DNA from: Candidatus Omnitrophota bacterium
GTDB lineage: Bacteria > Omnitrophota > Gorgyraeia > Aquiviventales > Aquiviventaceae
Direction: 5' to 3'
Length of the DNA: 32,068 bases
NCBI GenBank assembly: GCA_023247195.1
Contig: JAHFGY010000009.1
Span: forward strand, 1-32,068
The notes under the pieces are model-generated. The model did not search any database and had not been told where the DNA came from. It was given only the letters and a program-made list of their open reading frames with translations. The position numbers and the translations under genes are program-made. Each line of letters starts with the position of its first letter. Position 1 is the first letter of the stretch. This document shows positions 23,032 to 30,961 of the stretch, piece after piece.

Positions 23032-24143
23032 CCGCGCCTGTCTGCGATCTCGTTCTTCTGAGCTGGAACCACTTGGAAGAGACGCAGCCCTGCATTGAAA
23101 GCCTTTTTCGCACGACCACGGTTCCGTCGCGCTTGATCATCGTGGATAACGGCAGCGAGCCGGACATTCGCAAGGCGCTCGCGCAAGTCAAGCCGCAAGG
23201 CGCGGTGCAGGAAGTCCTCCTGCTTCAGAACGAGAAAAACGAAGGCTTTCCGCGCGGCATGAACCGCGGCATCCGCGCCACGACCGCGCCATACGTCTGC
23301 ATCCTGAACAACGATCTTCTTTTCACGCCCGGCTGGCTGGAAGAATTGATGGCGGTTTCGCAAAAAGATCCGGCCATCGGGTTGGTGAACCCCGCGAGCA
23401 GCACCTTCGGCGATCACCCTGAGCCGGGAGAGACGTTAGACGCGCATGCGCAGAAGCTCAGCGCGCGCCGCGGCACGTACACCGAAGTCGGCATGTGCAT
23501 CGGCTTTTGCGTGCTCATCAAGCGCGCGGTCATCGATAAGATCGGCGGCCTTACCGAGGAAGTCGAGCGCATCTTTTTCGAGGATGAAGACTACAGCATG
23601 CGCGCCCAAGAGGCGGGCTTCCTGTGCGTCGTGGCCGAGGGAGCTTATGTCTTCCATGCCGAGCATAAGACCGTGAAGAAAATGCCGGAGCGGGAAGCGC
23701 TTTTTACCCGTAACCGCGCCTGGTGCGAAAAGCGCTGGGGCAAGCGGCTTCGCATCGCGTGGCCGCTGCCCGAGCTACCGGAGCCGGGCTCGCCGCGGTT
23801 GCGCGAGTGCTTATCGCGGCTGCGCGCCTGGGCTCGCCGCAACAACCATGTGTACGCGTATGCGCCTTCCAGCCAGGGTTGCGAACCGCTCTTCCGCTCC
23901 GTGGGCCTGGTGCCGCATGCCGACATCCATTGGATCCCGGTGCCGCCGCAAGCCAGCCGGCTTTCAACCGCTGTGCGCATCCTTTCGCGGCGCAAAAAAC
24001 CCTTTGATCTCATCGCCGCGCCGGACAAGAGCTGGGAATCGCTCATGAATCGCTTCGGGTGGCTGCACCGCGCTGAAGTCGTGCCGCAGATCGATGACAA
24101 ACTGGATGAAGCATGGAAGCGAAAATCCCGCTCACCGTCGTAA
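23028..24143 (+). CDS. Glycosyltransferase family 2 with uncharacterised C-terminal extension
   Basis: A 371-residue GT2 protein. Residues 1 to about 240 form a rhamnosyltransferase-like GT-A domain with VLLSWNHLEETQPCIESL, LIIVDNGSEPD, NEGFPRGMNRGI, the acidic ILNNDLLFTPGWLEEL and the catalytic-base region IFFEDEDYSMRAQEAG. Residues about 265-371 are an extra segment starting at NHVYAYAPSS and reading as a small alpha/beta unit (HADIHWIPVP, FDLIAAPDKSWESLMNRFGW) that I do not recognise. Similar tails are absent from ordinary GT2 enzymes of about 250-300 residues. It starts on an ATGA overlap and its end overlaps the next gene by 31 bases. The donor is unknown. Confidence 0.88.
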   Translation: MTAPVCDLVLLSWNHLEETQPCIESLFRTTTVPSRLIIVDNGSEPDIRKALAQVKPQGAVQEVLLLQNEKNEGFPRGMNRGIRATTAPYVCILNNDLLFTPGWLEELMAVSQKDPAIGLVNPASSTFGDHPEPGETLDAHAQKLSARRGTYTEVGMCIGFCVLIKRAVIDKIGGLTEEVERIFFEDEDYSMRAQEAGFLCVVAEGAYVFHAEHKTVKKMPEREALFTRNRAWCEKRWGKRLRIAWPLPELPEPGSPRLRECLSRLRAWARRNNHVYAYAPSSQGCEPLFRSVGLVPHADIHWIPVPPQASRLSTAVRILSRRKKPFDLIAAPDKSWESLMNRFGWLHRAEVVPQIDDKLDEAWKRKSRSPS

Positions 24144-24886
24144 CGCTCGCTAAAAACGAATCAAGCCGCATCGCTGCATGCCTTGCGAGCGTCGAATGGG
24201 CCGCGGAGCGGCTCGTCATCGATGACAACAGCACCGATGACACCGTCGCGATCGCCACGCGATGCGGAGCCCGCGTGCTCACGCGCGCCATGGAAAACGA
24301 GGGCCGGCACCGCAACTGGGCGCACACGCAAGCGTCGAACGAGTGGATCCTTAGCCTGGACGCGGACGAACATGTTTCGCCTGAGCTGGCGGATGAGCTG
24401 CGCGCGCTCTTTCGATCCACCCCCGCCTTTGAAACGTATGCCATTCCGCGGCGTACCTACCTCGGCAAGCGCTGGATCCGCTACGGCGGGTGGTATCCCA
24501 GCGGACAAATGAAACTTTTCAAACGGTCGGTGCTTAAGTGGGAAGAAGCTTCGGTGCACCCGCGCGCGCTCGCGGCCGTGGCGTGGGGAACGCTGCAGAA
24601 AGACATTCTGCATTATTCCTACCGCGACTTGCAGGACTACCTCGCTAAATTGAACCGCCACACAACTCTCGAGGCCCAAAAATGGGTCACGGATAAACGC
24701 CGCATGCCCATGGGCAAAGCTTTCTGGCGGGCTTTCGACCGGTTCTTCCGCGCTTACGTCATGAAAAAAGGCTATCGCGACGGGTTTCTCGGATTCTCGC
24801 TCGCCTGGATGGGCGGCGCTTACCAGCTTTTGAGCTACGGCAAATACCTTGAATTCACCCAGAACGCGCATGAATCAGCCCGCTAA
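24113..24886 (+). CDS. Glycosyltransferase family 2, WaaE/KdtX-like, first of a pair
   Basis: A 257-residue GT2 enzyme similar to WaaE/KdtX beta-1,4-glucosyltransferases of LPS core. LTVVTLAKNESSRIAACLASVEWAAERLVIDDNSTDDT is the typical N-terminus. LSLDADEHVSPELADEL carries the DxD metal site, and RYGGWYPSGQMKLFKR is a conserved family segment, followed by HYSYRDLQDYLAKLNRHTTLEAQKW. It is a soluble or peripheral inner-membrane enzyme. It overlaps the preceding GT2 by 31 bases and the following paralogue by 17, so all three are probably translated from one message. The acceptor is likely a core or lipid-linked sugar, by family analogy only. Confidence 0.9.
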   Translation: MEAKIPLTVVTLAKNESSRIAACLASVEWAAERLVIDDNSTDDTVAIATRCGARVLTRAMENEGRHRNWAHTQASNEWILSLDADEHVSPELADELRALFRSTPAFETYAIPRRTYLGKRWIRYGGWYPSGQMKLFKRSVLKWEEASVHPRALAAVAWGTLQKDILHYSYRDLQDYLAKLNRHTTLEAQKWVTDKRRMPMGKAFWRAFDRFFRAYVMKKGYRDGFLGFSLAWMGGAYQLLSYGKYLEFTQNAHESAR

Positions 24887-25694
24887 GGCAGCCGCTTCGC
24901 CCGCCACGGGCGTCAAGCGTCCGACGCTGGCCGCGGTGCTCATGGTCAAGAACGAGGAATCCCGCTTGGCCGCGTGCTTGGACCGCGTCGCGGGCTGGGC
25001 GGATGAAATCGTGATCATCGACGACCTCAGCCAAGACCGTTCGGTTGAAATCGCGCGGCGCTACACGGACAAGATTTTTCCGTACGCTTCCAATAACGAC
25101 CACTGCCTGCAGTGGAACCGCGGGAGCGACCACGCGACGGCCGAGTGGATCCTGCACATCGACGCGGATGAGTGGGTCACCCCGGAGTTGAAGCAAGCCC
25201 TTGACGCCGCGTTGGCCGCGAACCCGAGCCACCAGGCCTTTGAGCTCATGCGCCTGAATTTTTTCCTCGGGCACCCGATGCGCCACGGCGGCTGGTACCA
25301 CAAGCACCTGATTCTGTACCGCAGAGAAGGCACTCGCTGCGTGGGAAGCGGCATCCACACGCGCAACCGGCTCCAATTCGACGGCAGCATCGGGTTCATC
25401 GACGCGGCCATCGAGCATTACCCGTTCAGCTCCATCCACCAATTCGTGGACCGTCAGAATCTTTACTCGTCGGTTGAGGCGCAGGCGCTGTTTCGCGATC
25501 GCGGCCGCATTCCCATGCGCACCGTGCTGCACCAAGCGGTGATCCGGCCGTTTAAGTTTTTCTGGAAGTCCTACATCAAGCAAAAGGGTTATAAGGAAGG
25601 CTGGTACGGCTGCGCGTTTGCCATGCTCTCGGGCTTCTCGCACTTCATGTATTGGATCAAGTATTGGGAGCTCGCTTATGCCCGAACCGACTAG
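24870..25694 (+). CDS. Glycosyltransferase family 2, WaaE/KdtX-like, second of a pair
   Basis: A 274-residue GT2 from the ATG at 24870; the ORF track uses a TTG at 24849. LAAVLMVKNEESRLAACLDRVAGWADEIVIIDDLSQDRS, LHIDADEWVTPELKQAL and RHGGWYHKHLILYRR match the preceding paralogue motif for motif, as does HYPFSSIHQFVDRQNLYSSVEAQALF. The two genes are therefore a tandem duplication that has diverged strongly. It has a 24-residue low-complexity N-terminus (QPAKAAASPATG) not found in its neighbour. No clear Shine-Dalgarno sequence precedes the start, so it may rely on coupling across the 17-base overlap. Confidence 0.9.
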   Translation: MNQPAKAAASPATGVKRPTLAAVLMVKNEESRLAACLDRVAGWADEIVIIDDLSQDRSVEIARRYTDKIFPYASNNDHCLQWNRGSDHATAEWILHIDADEWVTPELKQALDAALAANPSHQAFELMRLNFFLGHPMRHGGWYHKHLILYRREGTRCVGSGIHTRNRLQFDGSIGFIDAAIEHYPFSSIHQFVDRQNLYSSVEAQALFRDRGRIPMRTVLHQAVIRPFKFFWKSYIKQKGYKEGWYGCAFAMLSGFSHFMYWIKYWELAYARTD

Positions 25695-26070
25695 CGTGAT
25701 CGTGCCGCTGAGGCCGGCTTTCATCGATGAGCGCGGCAGTATCCAGAACCTCGTGGATGCGCCGTTCACCAGCGTTGCGATGATCACCTGCGCAAAGGGC
25801 TCCGTGCGCGCCAATCACTTCCACAAAACCGACTACCATTATTGCTGGCTCGCTTCGGGCGAAATGGACTATTACCACCGGCCGGCCGGATCCAAAACCA
25901 AAGCGGCTTGCGAACGCATCAAAGCCGGCCAATTGTTCTATACGCCTCCCATGACCGAGCACACCATGCATTTCCTGCAGGATTCCGTGTTCTTCGCTTT
26001 CAGCCGCAATAACCGTGAAACAAAAAACTACGAGGCCGACATCGTGCGCATCCCGTCGCTGCTGGCATGA
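25678..26070 (+). CDS. Cupin-domain protein, probable sugar-nucleotide isomerase/epimerase-like
   Basis: A 130-residue single-domain cupin. The ATG at 25678 has GGGAG 7 bases upstream; the ORF-track extension to 25618 is shadow sequence. The opening AFIDERGSIQNLVDAPFTSVAMITCAKGSVRANHFHKTDYHYCWLASG resembles the D-x-R-G start of RmlC/FdtA-type sugar cupins. The metal- or substrate-binding histidines are in NHFHKTDYHY and TEHTMHF. Such proteins isomerise or epimerise 4-keto sugar nucleotides, but binding-only cupins exist too. It is followed immediately by a sugar C-methyltransferase, which fits a role in deoxysugar or branched-sugar synthesis. Confidence 0.8.
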   Translation: MPEPTSVIVPLRPAFIDERGSIQNLVDAPFTSVAMITCAKGSVRANHFHKTDYHYCWLASGEMDYYHRPAGSKTKAACERIKAGQLFYTPPMTEHTMHFLQDSVFFAFSRNNRETKNYEADIVRIPSLLA

Positions 26071-27344
26071 GCTCCGCAACCTCCCGTTCGGCCATTCGGA
26101 CGCGAACCGACTGCCGCCTGTGCGGCTCACAGGATTTGACCGCGGCCATGCGGCTGGCCTCCACGCCGCCCGCAAACGCCTTCGTGCCGGAAAACGAGAA
26201 AAACCGCCCGCAGGAAAGTTTCCCGCTCGTGGTGCATTTTTGCCGCGGATGCGGCCATGTCCAATTGCTGGATATCGTGGATCCTGAAATCCTTTTCCGG
26301 AATTACGTTTATGTGTCCGGCACCTCTGCGGTCTTTGTCGAGCATTTCCGCCGCTACGCGCAATCGCTGCTTGAGTTGACCCGATTGGCGCCCGGCAACA
26401 CCGTGGTCGAAATCGGAAGCAACGACGGCACATTGCTGGGCTTTTTCAAGGCAGCGGGCATGACCGTTCTGGGTATCGACCCCGCGCGCGCGATTGCGGA
26501 GCAAGCGACGGAGCGGGGAATACCCACGCGCGCCGAGTTCTTCACGCCGCAGCTCGCGGACCAGCTCATCCGCGAAGGGATCCGCGACGTCCCGTTGGTG
26601 GTCGCCAACAACGTCTTTGCGCACGCGGATGACCTGCACGGCATCGCGCAGGGAATCGCGCAATTGCTCGGGCCCGATGGCGTGTTCGCGTTCGAAGTTT
26701 CCTACTTGCTCGATGTCTGCGAAAAAACCCTCTTTGATACGATTTATCACGAGCACCTGAGCTACCACAGCGTGCAGCCGCTGCTGGGCTTCTTTGAAAA
26801 GCATGGGCTGCGGGTTTTTGACGCGGAGCGCGTGGACCCGCACGGCGGCTCGATCCGGGTCATGGTCTGCCGCCGCGAGAGCCAGCGGTTTGAGCGCTCC
26901 GATCGCCTGAGCGCGGTGATCGCGGACGAGCAAGCGGCTAACCTCGACAGCCCGGTTGCGCTCGAGCGGCTCTACGCGCGCATCGAAGAGCGCAAACGCC
27001 AGCTCACAGCGCTGGTGCGCGGCTTGCGCGCGCAGGGAAAGCGCTTGGCCGGCTTCGGCGCCCCGGCCAAGGCAACGACATTGATGTTCCAGTTCGGCAT
27101 GGGGCCGGACATGATCGAGTATTTGATCGACGACAGCCCACTTAAACAGGGGCTTTACAGCCCCGGGCATCACTTGCCCGTGGTTCCGTCCACCTGGCTG
27201 TACGATCCCGCGCATAAGCCGGACGCGGCGGTTGTGCTTGCTTGGAACTTTGCGGATTCGATCATCGCCAAGCATCGGTCTTTTGTCGACGCGGGCGGCC
27301 GGTTCATCATCCCGCTTCCGGAAGTGCGCGAGGTAACGTCATGA
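26067..27344 (+). CDS. Zinc-binding sugar C-methyltransferase, TylC3-like
   Basis: A 425-residue protein with the three-part architecture of NDP-sugar C-methyltransferases. The N-terminal zinc domain has two CxxC pairs (Cys16/19 and Cys59/62). The central SAM domain has VVEIGSNDGTLLGFF. NNVFAHADDLHGI and TIYHEHLSYHSVQ carry the His and the YHEH residues known to be catalytic in the TylC3/TcaB9 family. The C-terminal Methyltransf_14 domain has GKRLAGFGAPAKATTLMFQF and LIDDSPLKQGLYSPGHHLPVV. The enzyme would add a branching methyl group to a keto-sugar nucleotide, with stereochemistry unknown. It is linked by ATGA overlaps to the cupin and to an SDR, forming a sugar-making cassette. Confidence 0.92.
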   Translation: MSSATSRSAIRTRTDCRLCGSQDLTAAMRLASTPPANAFVPENEKNRPQESFPLVVHFCRGCGHVQLLDIVDPEILFRNYVYVSGTSAVFVEHFRRYAQSLLELTRLAPGNTVVEIGSNDGTLLGFFKAAGMTVLGIDPARAIAEQATERGIPTRAEFFTPQLADQLIREGIRDVPLVVANNVFAHADDLHGIAQGIAQLLGPDGVFAFEVSYLLDVCEKTLFDTIYHEHLSYHSVQPLLGFFEKHGLRVFDAERVDPHGGSIRVMVCRRESQRFERSDRLSAVIADEQAANLDSPVALERLYARIEERKRQLTALVRGLRAQGKRLAGFGAPAKATTLMFQFGMGPDMIEYLIDDSPLKQGLYSPGHHLPVVPSTWLYDPAHKPDAAVVLAWNFADSIIAKHRSFVDAGGRFIIPLPEVREVTS

Positions 27345-28402
27345 GCTGGTACCTAGCCGCCGACATCCGAGCCATTGCCGATGGCTTGGGCGAGCGCGCG
27401 GAGCGATTTGCCGGAAAAACCATCTTGCTCTGCGGCGGCGGCGGCTTTCTCGGCCGCTACCTCATGGGCGTGTTCGGCCATCTCAATGCCAAGCGGCTTT
27501 CCAAACCGTGCCGATTGATCATCCTCGACAACCTCATCACGAGCGGCTCAGGCGGATCGTTTCGGGTCAAGGACAAGCACTTCCGTTTTATTACGCACGA
27601 CATCACCAAACCGCTTGTTCTGGATGAGCCGATCCATTACGTCCTGCAGGCCGCGGGCATCGCGAGCCCGTTCTACTACCGGAAATATCCGCTTGAAACG
27701 CTTGAAGTAGCCACGGTTGGCACGCACCGCATGCTCGACATGGCGCTCGCGCAGAAAGTGCAGGGGTTTCTCTTTTTCAGCTCGAGCGAAATCTACGGCG
27801 ACCCGGACCCGCGGTACGTGCCCACGCCCGAATCCTACCGGGGCAATATTTCCTGCATGGGTCCGCGCGCTTGCTACGACGAATCCAAGCGTCTCGGCGA
27901 AACGCTGTGCACGGTGTTTCAGTACCGCTACGGCTTGCCGACCACGATCGTCCGGCCGTTCAACGTATACGGCCCGGGCATGCAGGAAACCGATTACCGC
28001 GTGCTGCCGAATTTCATGAGTCGCATCCTGTCGAAAAAACCGCTTCTCGTTTATGGTTCGGGCGAGCAGACGCGCACCTTTTGCTACGTCACAGACGCGA
28101 TCACCGGCTTCCTGCAAGTCCTGCTCGACGGCACGCCGGGTAACGCCTACAACATCGGCAACCCGGTCCCGGAGATCACTATGAGCGATCTCGTGGATAC
28201 GCTTGAACGCGTGGTGCGGAGAAAACTTCAGAAGGAATTGATCGATTATCCGGACGCCTACCCGGCGGATGAGCCGCAGCGCCGCTGCCCGGACATCCGC
28301 AAGGCATCGGTCCAGCTCGGTTTCAAGCCGGCTGTCGACCTCGACCACGGATTGAAGCGTTTCTATACCTGGGCGGCGAAGCACTACACGCGCGATGCCT
28401 GA
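27341..28402 (+). CDS. UDP-glucuronate decarboxylase-like extended SDR
   Basis: A 353-residue SDR starting at the ATG at 27341 (ATGA overlap); the ORF-track residues before it are shadow. A 30-residue N-terminal helix precedes the nucleotide-binding motif LLCGGGGFLGRYLM. The active site has SSSEIYGDPDP and the sequence ACYDESKRLGET, close to the C-Y-D-E-G-K-R motif of UDP-xylose synthases. RPFNVYGPGMQETDYRVLPNFMSRIL and GSGEQTRTFCYVTDAI also match that group. It would act on a UDP-uronic acid or on the C-methylated keto sugar made by its neighbour. The N-terminal helix is not usual for UXS and may separate it as its own subgroup. Confidence 0.88.
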   Translation: MSWYLAADIRAIADGLGERAERFAGKTILLCGGGGFLGRYLMGVFGHLNAKRLSKPCRLIILDNLITSGSGGSFRVKDKHFRFITHDITKPLVLDEPIHYVLQAAGIASPFYYRKYPLETLEVATVGTHRMLDMALAQKVQGFLFFSSSEIYGDPDPRYVPTPESYRGNISCMGPRACYDESKRLGETLCTVFQYRYGLPTTIVRPFNVYGPGMQETDYRVLPNFMSRILSKKPLLVYGSGEQTRTFCYVTDAITGFLQVLLDGTPGNAYNIGNPVPEITMSDLVDTLERVVRRKLQKELIDYPDAYPADEPQRRCPDIRKASVQLGFKPAVDLDHGLKRFYTWAAKHYTRDA

Positions 28403-29366
28403 TCCGATCCCGGTTGCTCTCATCGGACTCGGACGTTGGGGCAAAAATTACCTCAAGACGCTGCTTTCGCTGCGCGAGCACTGCCGCGTCACGCACGTGT
28501 GCACCGAGCACCCGGACCGGATCGGATCCACTCCTTATCCCATCAAGGCGGTTGCCTCGTGGAAGGATTTGCTCGCAGCGGGTTGCAAAGCCTGGGTGCT
28601 TGCCGTTCCTCCGGCCGAGCAGCCGGCGATTCTCTCAGCGGCGGTGAAGAACAACATCCCGTGTTTGGCGGAGAAACCGCTGTGCCTGGACCTCAAAACC
28701 GCGGAAGAGCTGCATGCTGAGATCGAGCGGTCCAGCGTGCCGGTCTTGGTCGATCATATCCATTTGTTCAATCCGTGGTACCAAGCGCTCGCGCACAATG
28801 TGCGAGCCTCCGGCGAAAAATTGCACGTGATTCTTTCGGAAGGGGGCAACCTCGGCCCGTTCCACGAGCACACGCCCGCGCTGTGGGATTGGGCGCCGCA
28901 CGACATCAGCCTGTGCCTGGACTTGGCCGGCGCCTTGCCGGTCAGCATGGATGCGGTTGCCGGCCCGCCGGCTCCGCGCGAAGCGCCGGAGCTCGCCGCG
29001 ATCCGCTTGGATTTTCCTTACGGCCTTGGCGCGTGGATCCACACCGGCGGACTGGTTCCTGAAAAGCGGCGTAAATTGAGCGTGTTCACGGATTCGCATT
29101 GGTACCGGCTCGATGACCTTGCCGAAGAAAAGGTCGCGGTCTATGCTTGGTCCTTTCCGCGGCGATACGAAATCGCTCCTCCGGAGCTTAAGCCGAGCCG
29201 CGTGCTCAAACCGAGCGCATCCACATCGCCATTGGAAGCCGTTGTCCGCTATTTTTTCGATGGATTGGCGGGCGGCGATCGGTCGCGCTTCGGCACCGGC
29301 CTCGCGGTTGAAGTGATCCGCATCCTTACCCGCGTCGAGTCGCTCATGAAGCGCAAAACCGTGTGA
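28395..29366 (+). CDS. Gfo/Idh/MocA-family oxidoreductase
   Basis: A 323-residue NAD(P)-dependent oxidoreductase. VALIGLGRWGKNYLKTL is the N-terminal dinucleotide-binding motif, and IPCLAEKPLCLDL carries the EKP signature lysine. The catalytic region is near TPALWDWAPHDISLCLDL, with His in the usual active-site position. The family interconverts hydroxyl and keto groups on sugars, inositols and nucleotide sugars. Its place between a UDP-glucuronate decarboxylase-like SDR and a methyltransferase suggests reduction or oxidation of the same sugar precursor. It overlaps the upstream gene by 8 bases and is 1 base from the next. Confidence 0.9.
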   Translation: MPDPIPVALIGLGRWGKNYLKTLLSLREHCRVTHVCTEHPDRIGSTPYPIKAVASWKDLLAAGCKAWVLAVPPAEQPAILSAAVKNNIPCLAEKPLCLDLKTAEELHAEIERSSVPVLVDHIHLFNPWYQALAHNVRASGEKLHVILSEGGNLGPFHEHTPALWDWAPHDISLCLDLAGALPVSMDAVAGPPAPREAPELAAIRLDFPYGLGAWIHTGGLVPEKRRKLSVFTDSHWYRLDDLAEEKVAVYAWSFPRRYEIAPPELKPSRVLKPSASTSPLEAVVRYFFDGLAGGDRSRFGTGLAVEVIRILTRVESLMKRKTV

Positions 29367-29367
29367 C

Positions 29368-30201
29368 ATGGCTGTTGCCGCTCCGGAACCGCTCGTTGCA
29401 AAACCATCGGCCTTAAAGCGCTTCACCAAAAAATTGTTCCGCGCCGTTGCCAACCGCGATCCGGAATACTACGACATGTACCTGGACCAGCGCGAATCGC
29501 GGTTCGCCGAGCTTTACTTGCGGCCGCTGCAGCAGCATTTAAAGGAAGCGGGCGTCCTGCCGCCGGCGCGCATCCTGGACGCAGGTTGCCAAACAGGCAG
29601 GCTCCTGGTTCCGCTGGCGAAAGACGGCTACTCGGTCACTGGAATAGACCGTTCGTTGTTTGCGCTCAGGCGCGCGAAGGCGCATTTGCGTAACGCGGGT
29701 GCGCGGGCAAAGCTCACGCGCGGGGATATCGGCAGCGTTTTGAGCAAGCCCGGAGACGGTTATGACGCGGTTATCTGCGCCGAAGTTTTGTACCTGTGCG
29801 AAGATTACCGCTTGCTCCTCGCCAAGCTTGCAAGCGCCGTGAAACCCGGGGGATTGCTCTGCGTCTCGCATCGCCCGCAAGCTTATTACCTGGTCGAAGC
29901 GCTTCGCAAAGGCGACATGGACGCGGCCGCATATGTGCTGTCCAACCGCGAAGGCGCGTTTCGCGGGCACAGCTATTTCAACTGGCAGACCGAAGAACAG
30001 CTCCGCGCGCTCTACGAGGAGCTTGGCTTGAGCCTTCTGGCGGTGTATCCTATTGACCGGTTTGCTTGGCTCGCGGGGCTCGATATCGGCGCATTCGACC
30101 AGGGTACATGCCAAGAATGGCTGCGCCGCGAGATAGATACGCCTTTAGAAGGAGGCCTTTGTGCCCGATACAGCTTTGCCATTGCCGCACGTGACCGTTG
30201 A
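29368..30201 (+). CDS. Class I SAM-dependent methyltransferase
   Basis: A 277-residue methyltransferase, distinct from the one at 601. The SAM motif is ILDAGCQTGRLLVPLAKDGYSVTGIDRS, preceded by DPEYYDMYLDQRESRFAELYL. The later motif YDAVICAEVLYLCEDYRLLLAKLASAVKPGGLLCVSHRP is typical of small-molecule methyltransferases. It probably O- or N-methylates a sugar made by the cassette before it. Its last 41 bases overlap the deacetylase gene, and the strong ribosome-binding site for that gene lies inside its 3' end. Confidence 0.88.
   Translation: MAVAAPEPLVAKPSALKRFTKKLFRAVANRDPEYYDMYLDQRESRFAELYLRPLQQHLKEAGVLPPARILDAGCQTGRLLVPLAKDGYSVTGIDRSLFALRRAKAHLRNAGARAKLTRGDIGSVLSKPGDGYDAVICAEVLYLCEDYRLLLAKLASAVKPGGLLCVSHRPQAYYLVEALRKGDMDAAAYVLSNREGAFRGHSYFNWQTEEQLRALYEELGLSLLAVYPIDRFAWLAGLDIGAFDQGTCQEWLRREIDTPLEGGLCARYSFAIAARDR
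30149..30155 (+). promoter_or_regulatory. Strong Shine-Dalgarno site inside the upstream gene
   Basis: AAGGAGG lies 5 bases before the GTG at 30161. It supports a 41-base overlap between the methyltransferase and deacetylase genes instead of a later start. Confidence 0.75.
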
Positions 30202-30961
30202 GCCTAATCCAGAAATCGCAGGCGGCCGGTCGCCCGCCGCGGCCTCGTTCGGGAGCCGTTTCGGCTACTACCTTCCGATTCTCGGCTACCACTCCGTTGG
30301 CCAGAACCTGTGGCATCATGTGCCCACGGTCAGCGCAGCGGCGTTTGAATGGCAGCTCGCTTTCTTGAAGAAAACCCGCCACTCAGTACTGAGTCCGAAT
30401 GCCCTTGCCGATCTGCTGGAAGCCGGCCGGGATTGGCCCCGAAACGCAACCGCGATCACGTTCGACGACGGCTACGAAGACAATTGGACCGTTGCCTGGC
30501 CGCTGCTAAAGGACCATGGTTTCCCGGCCATCGTGTTCATCACCCCGTCCGAGATCGGTTTGCCGGGCTTCATGAACTGGGACCAAGTGCGCGCAGCCGC
30601 CGAGCAGGGCCTGACAATCGGTTGCCATACCATGAATCACAGTTATCTGCCGTCGGTTCCGGATGAGCGCCTGCACCAAGAGTTGGTGGAATCCAAGACC
30701 ACGATCGAACGCGAAATCGGCCGGCCGGTCGACTTTCTCAGTTATCCCATCGGCGGCTTTACCCAAGCCGCGCAGGACGTGGCAAAACGCGCGAACTACC
30801 GGCTTGCTTTCACCACCAACCGGCGCAGCTTCTGGCCCGGCGTTGACCGATGGGCGCTGCGGCGCGTCAAAATCACGGATAAAGACCGCTACGACCTCAC
30901 GCTGCGCGTCAAGCTTTCCGGATATTACGACTGCTTCCGCCAGCTGCGTAAGCCTTCGTGA
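30161..30961 (+). CDS. Polysaccharide deacetylase (CE4/NodB fold)
   Basis: A 266-residue NodB-homology deacetylase that removes N- or O-acetyl groups from a glycan. Motif 1 is TFDDGYED with the catalytic base and metal-binding Asp (Asp102/Asp103). Motif 2 is the metal-binding HTMNH (His156/His160). FLSYPIGGFTQAAQDV is the third motif region, in which GGF occurs in place of the usual G-x-R/Y-type substrate loop. No signal peptide is visible, so it is either cytoplasmic (acting on lipid-linked precursors) or uses an unrecognised route. It starts with GTG after a strong AAGGAGG. Confidence 0.9.
   Translation: MPDTALPLPHVTVEPNPEIAGGRSPAAASFGSRFGYYLPILGYHSVGQNLWHHVPTVSAAAFEWQLAFLKKTRHSVLSPNALADLLEAGRDWPRNATAITFDDGYEDNWTVAWPLLKDHGFPAIVFITPSEIGLPGFMNWDQVRAAAEQGLTIGCHTMNHSYLPSVPDERLHQELVESKTTIEREIGRPVDFLSYPIGGFTQAAQDVAKRANYRLAFTTNRRSFWPGVDRWALRRVKITDKDRYDLTLRVKLSGYYDCFRQLRKPS

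Noticed and set aside
24855-25814. Antisense ORF of 319 residues
   Set aside because: It spans the opposite strand of the second WaaE-like GT2 and the start of the cupin gene and shows no domain motif or ribosome-binding site that I can support.
26127-27275. Long antisense ORF of 382 residues
   Set aside because: It is the reverse-strand shadow of the C-methyltransferase gene, whose catalytic motifs are intact; no independent family signature is visible.
27242-27340. ORF-track N-terminal extension of the SDR at 27341
   Set aside because: The added 33 residues are an out-of-frame reading of the C-methyltransferase 3' end; the ATGA overlap at 27341 fits the pattern of the locus.
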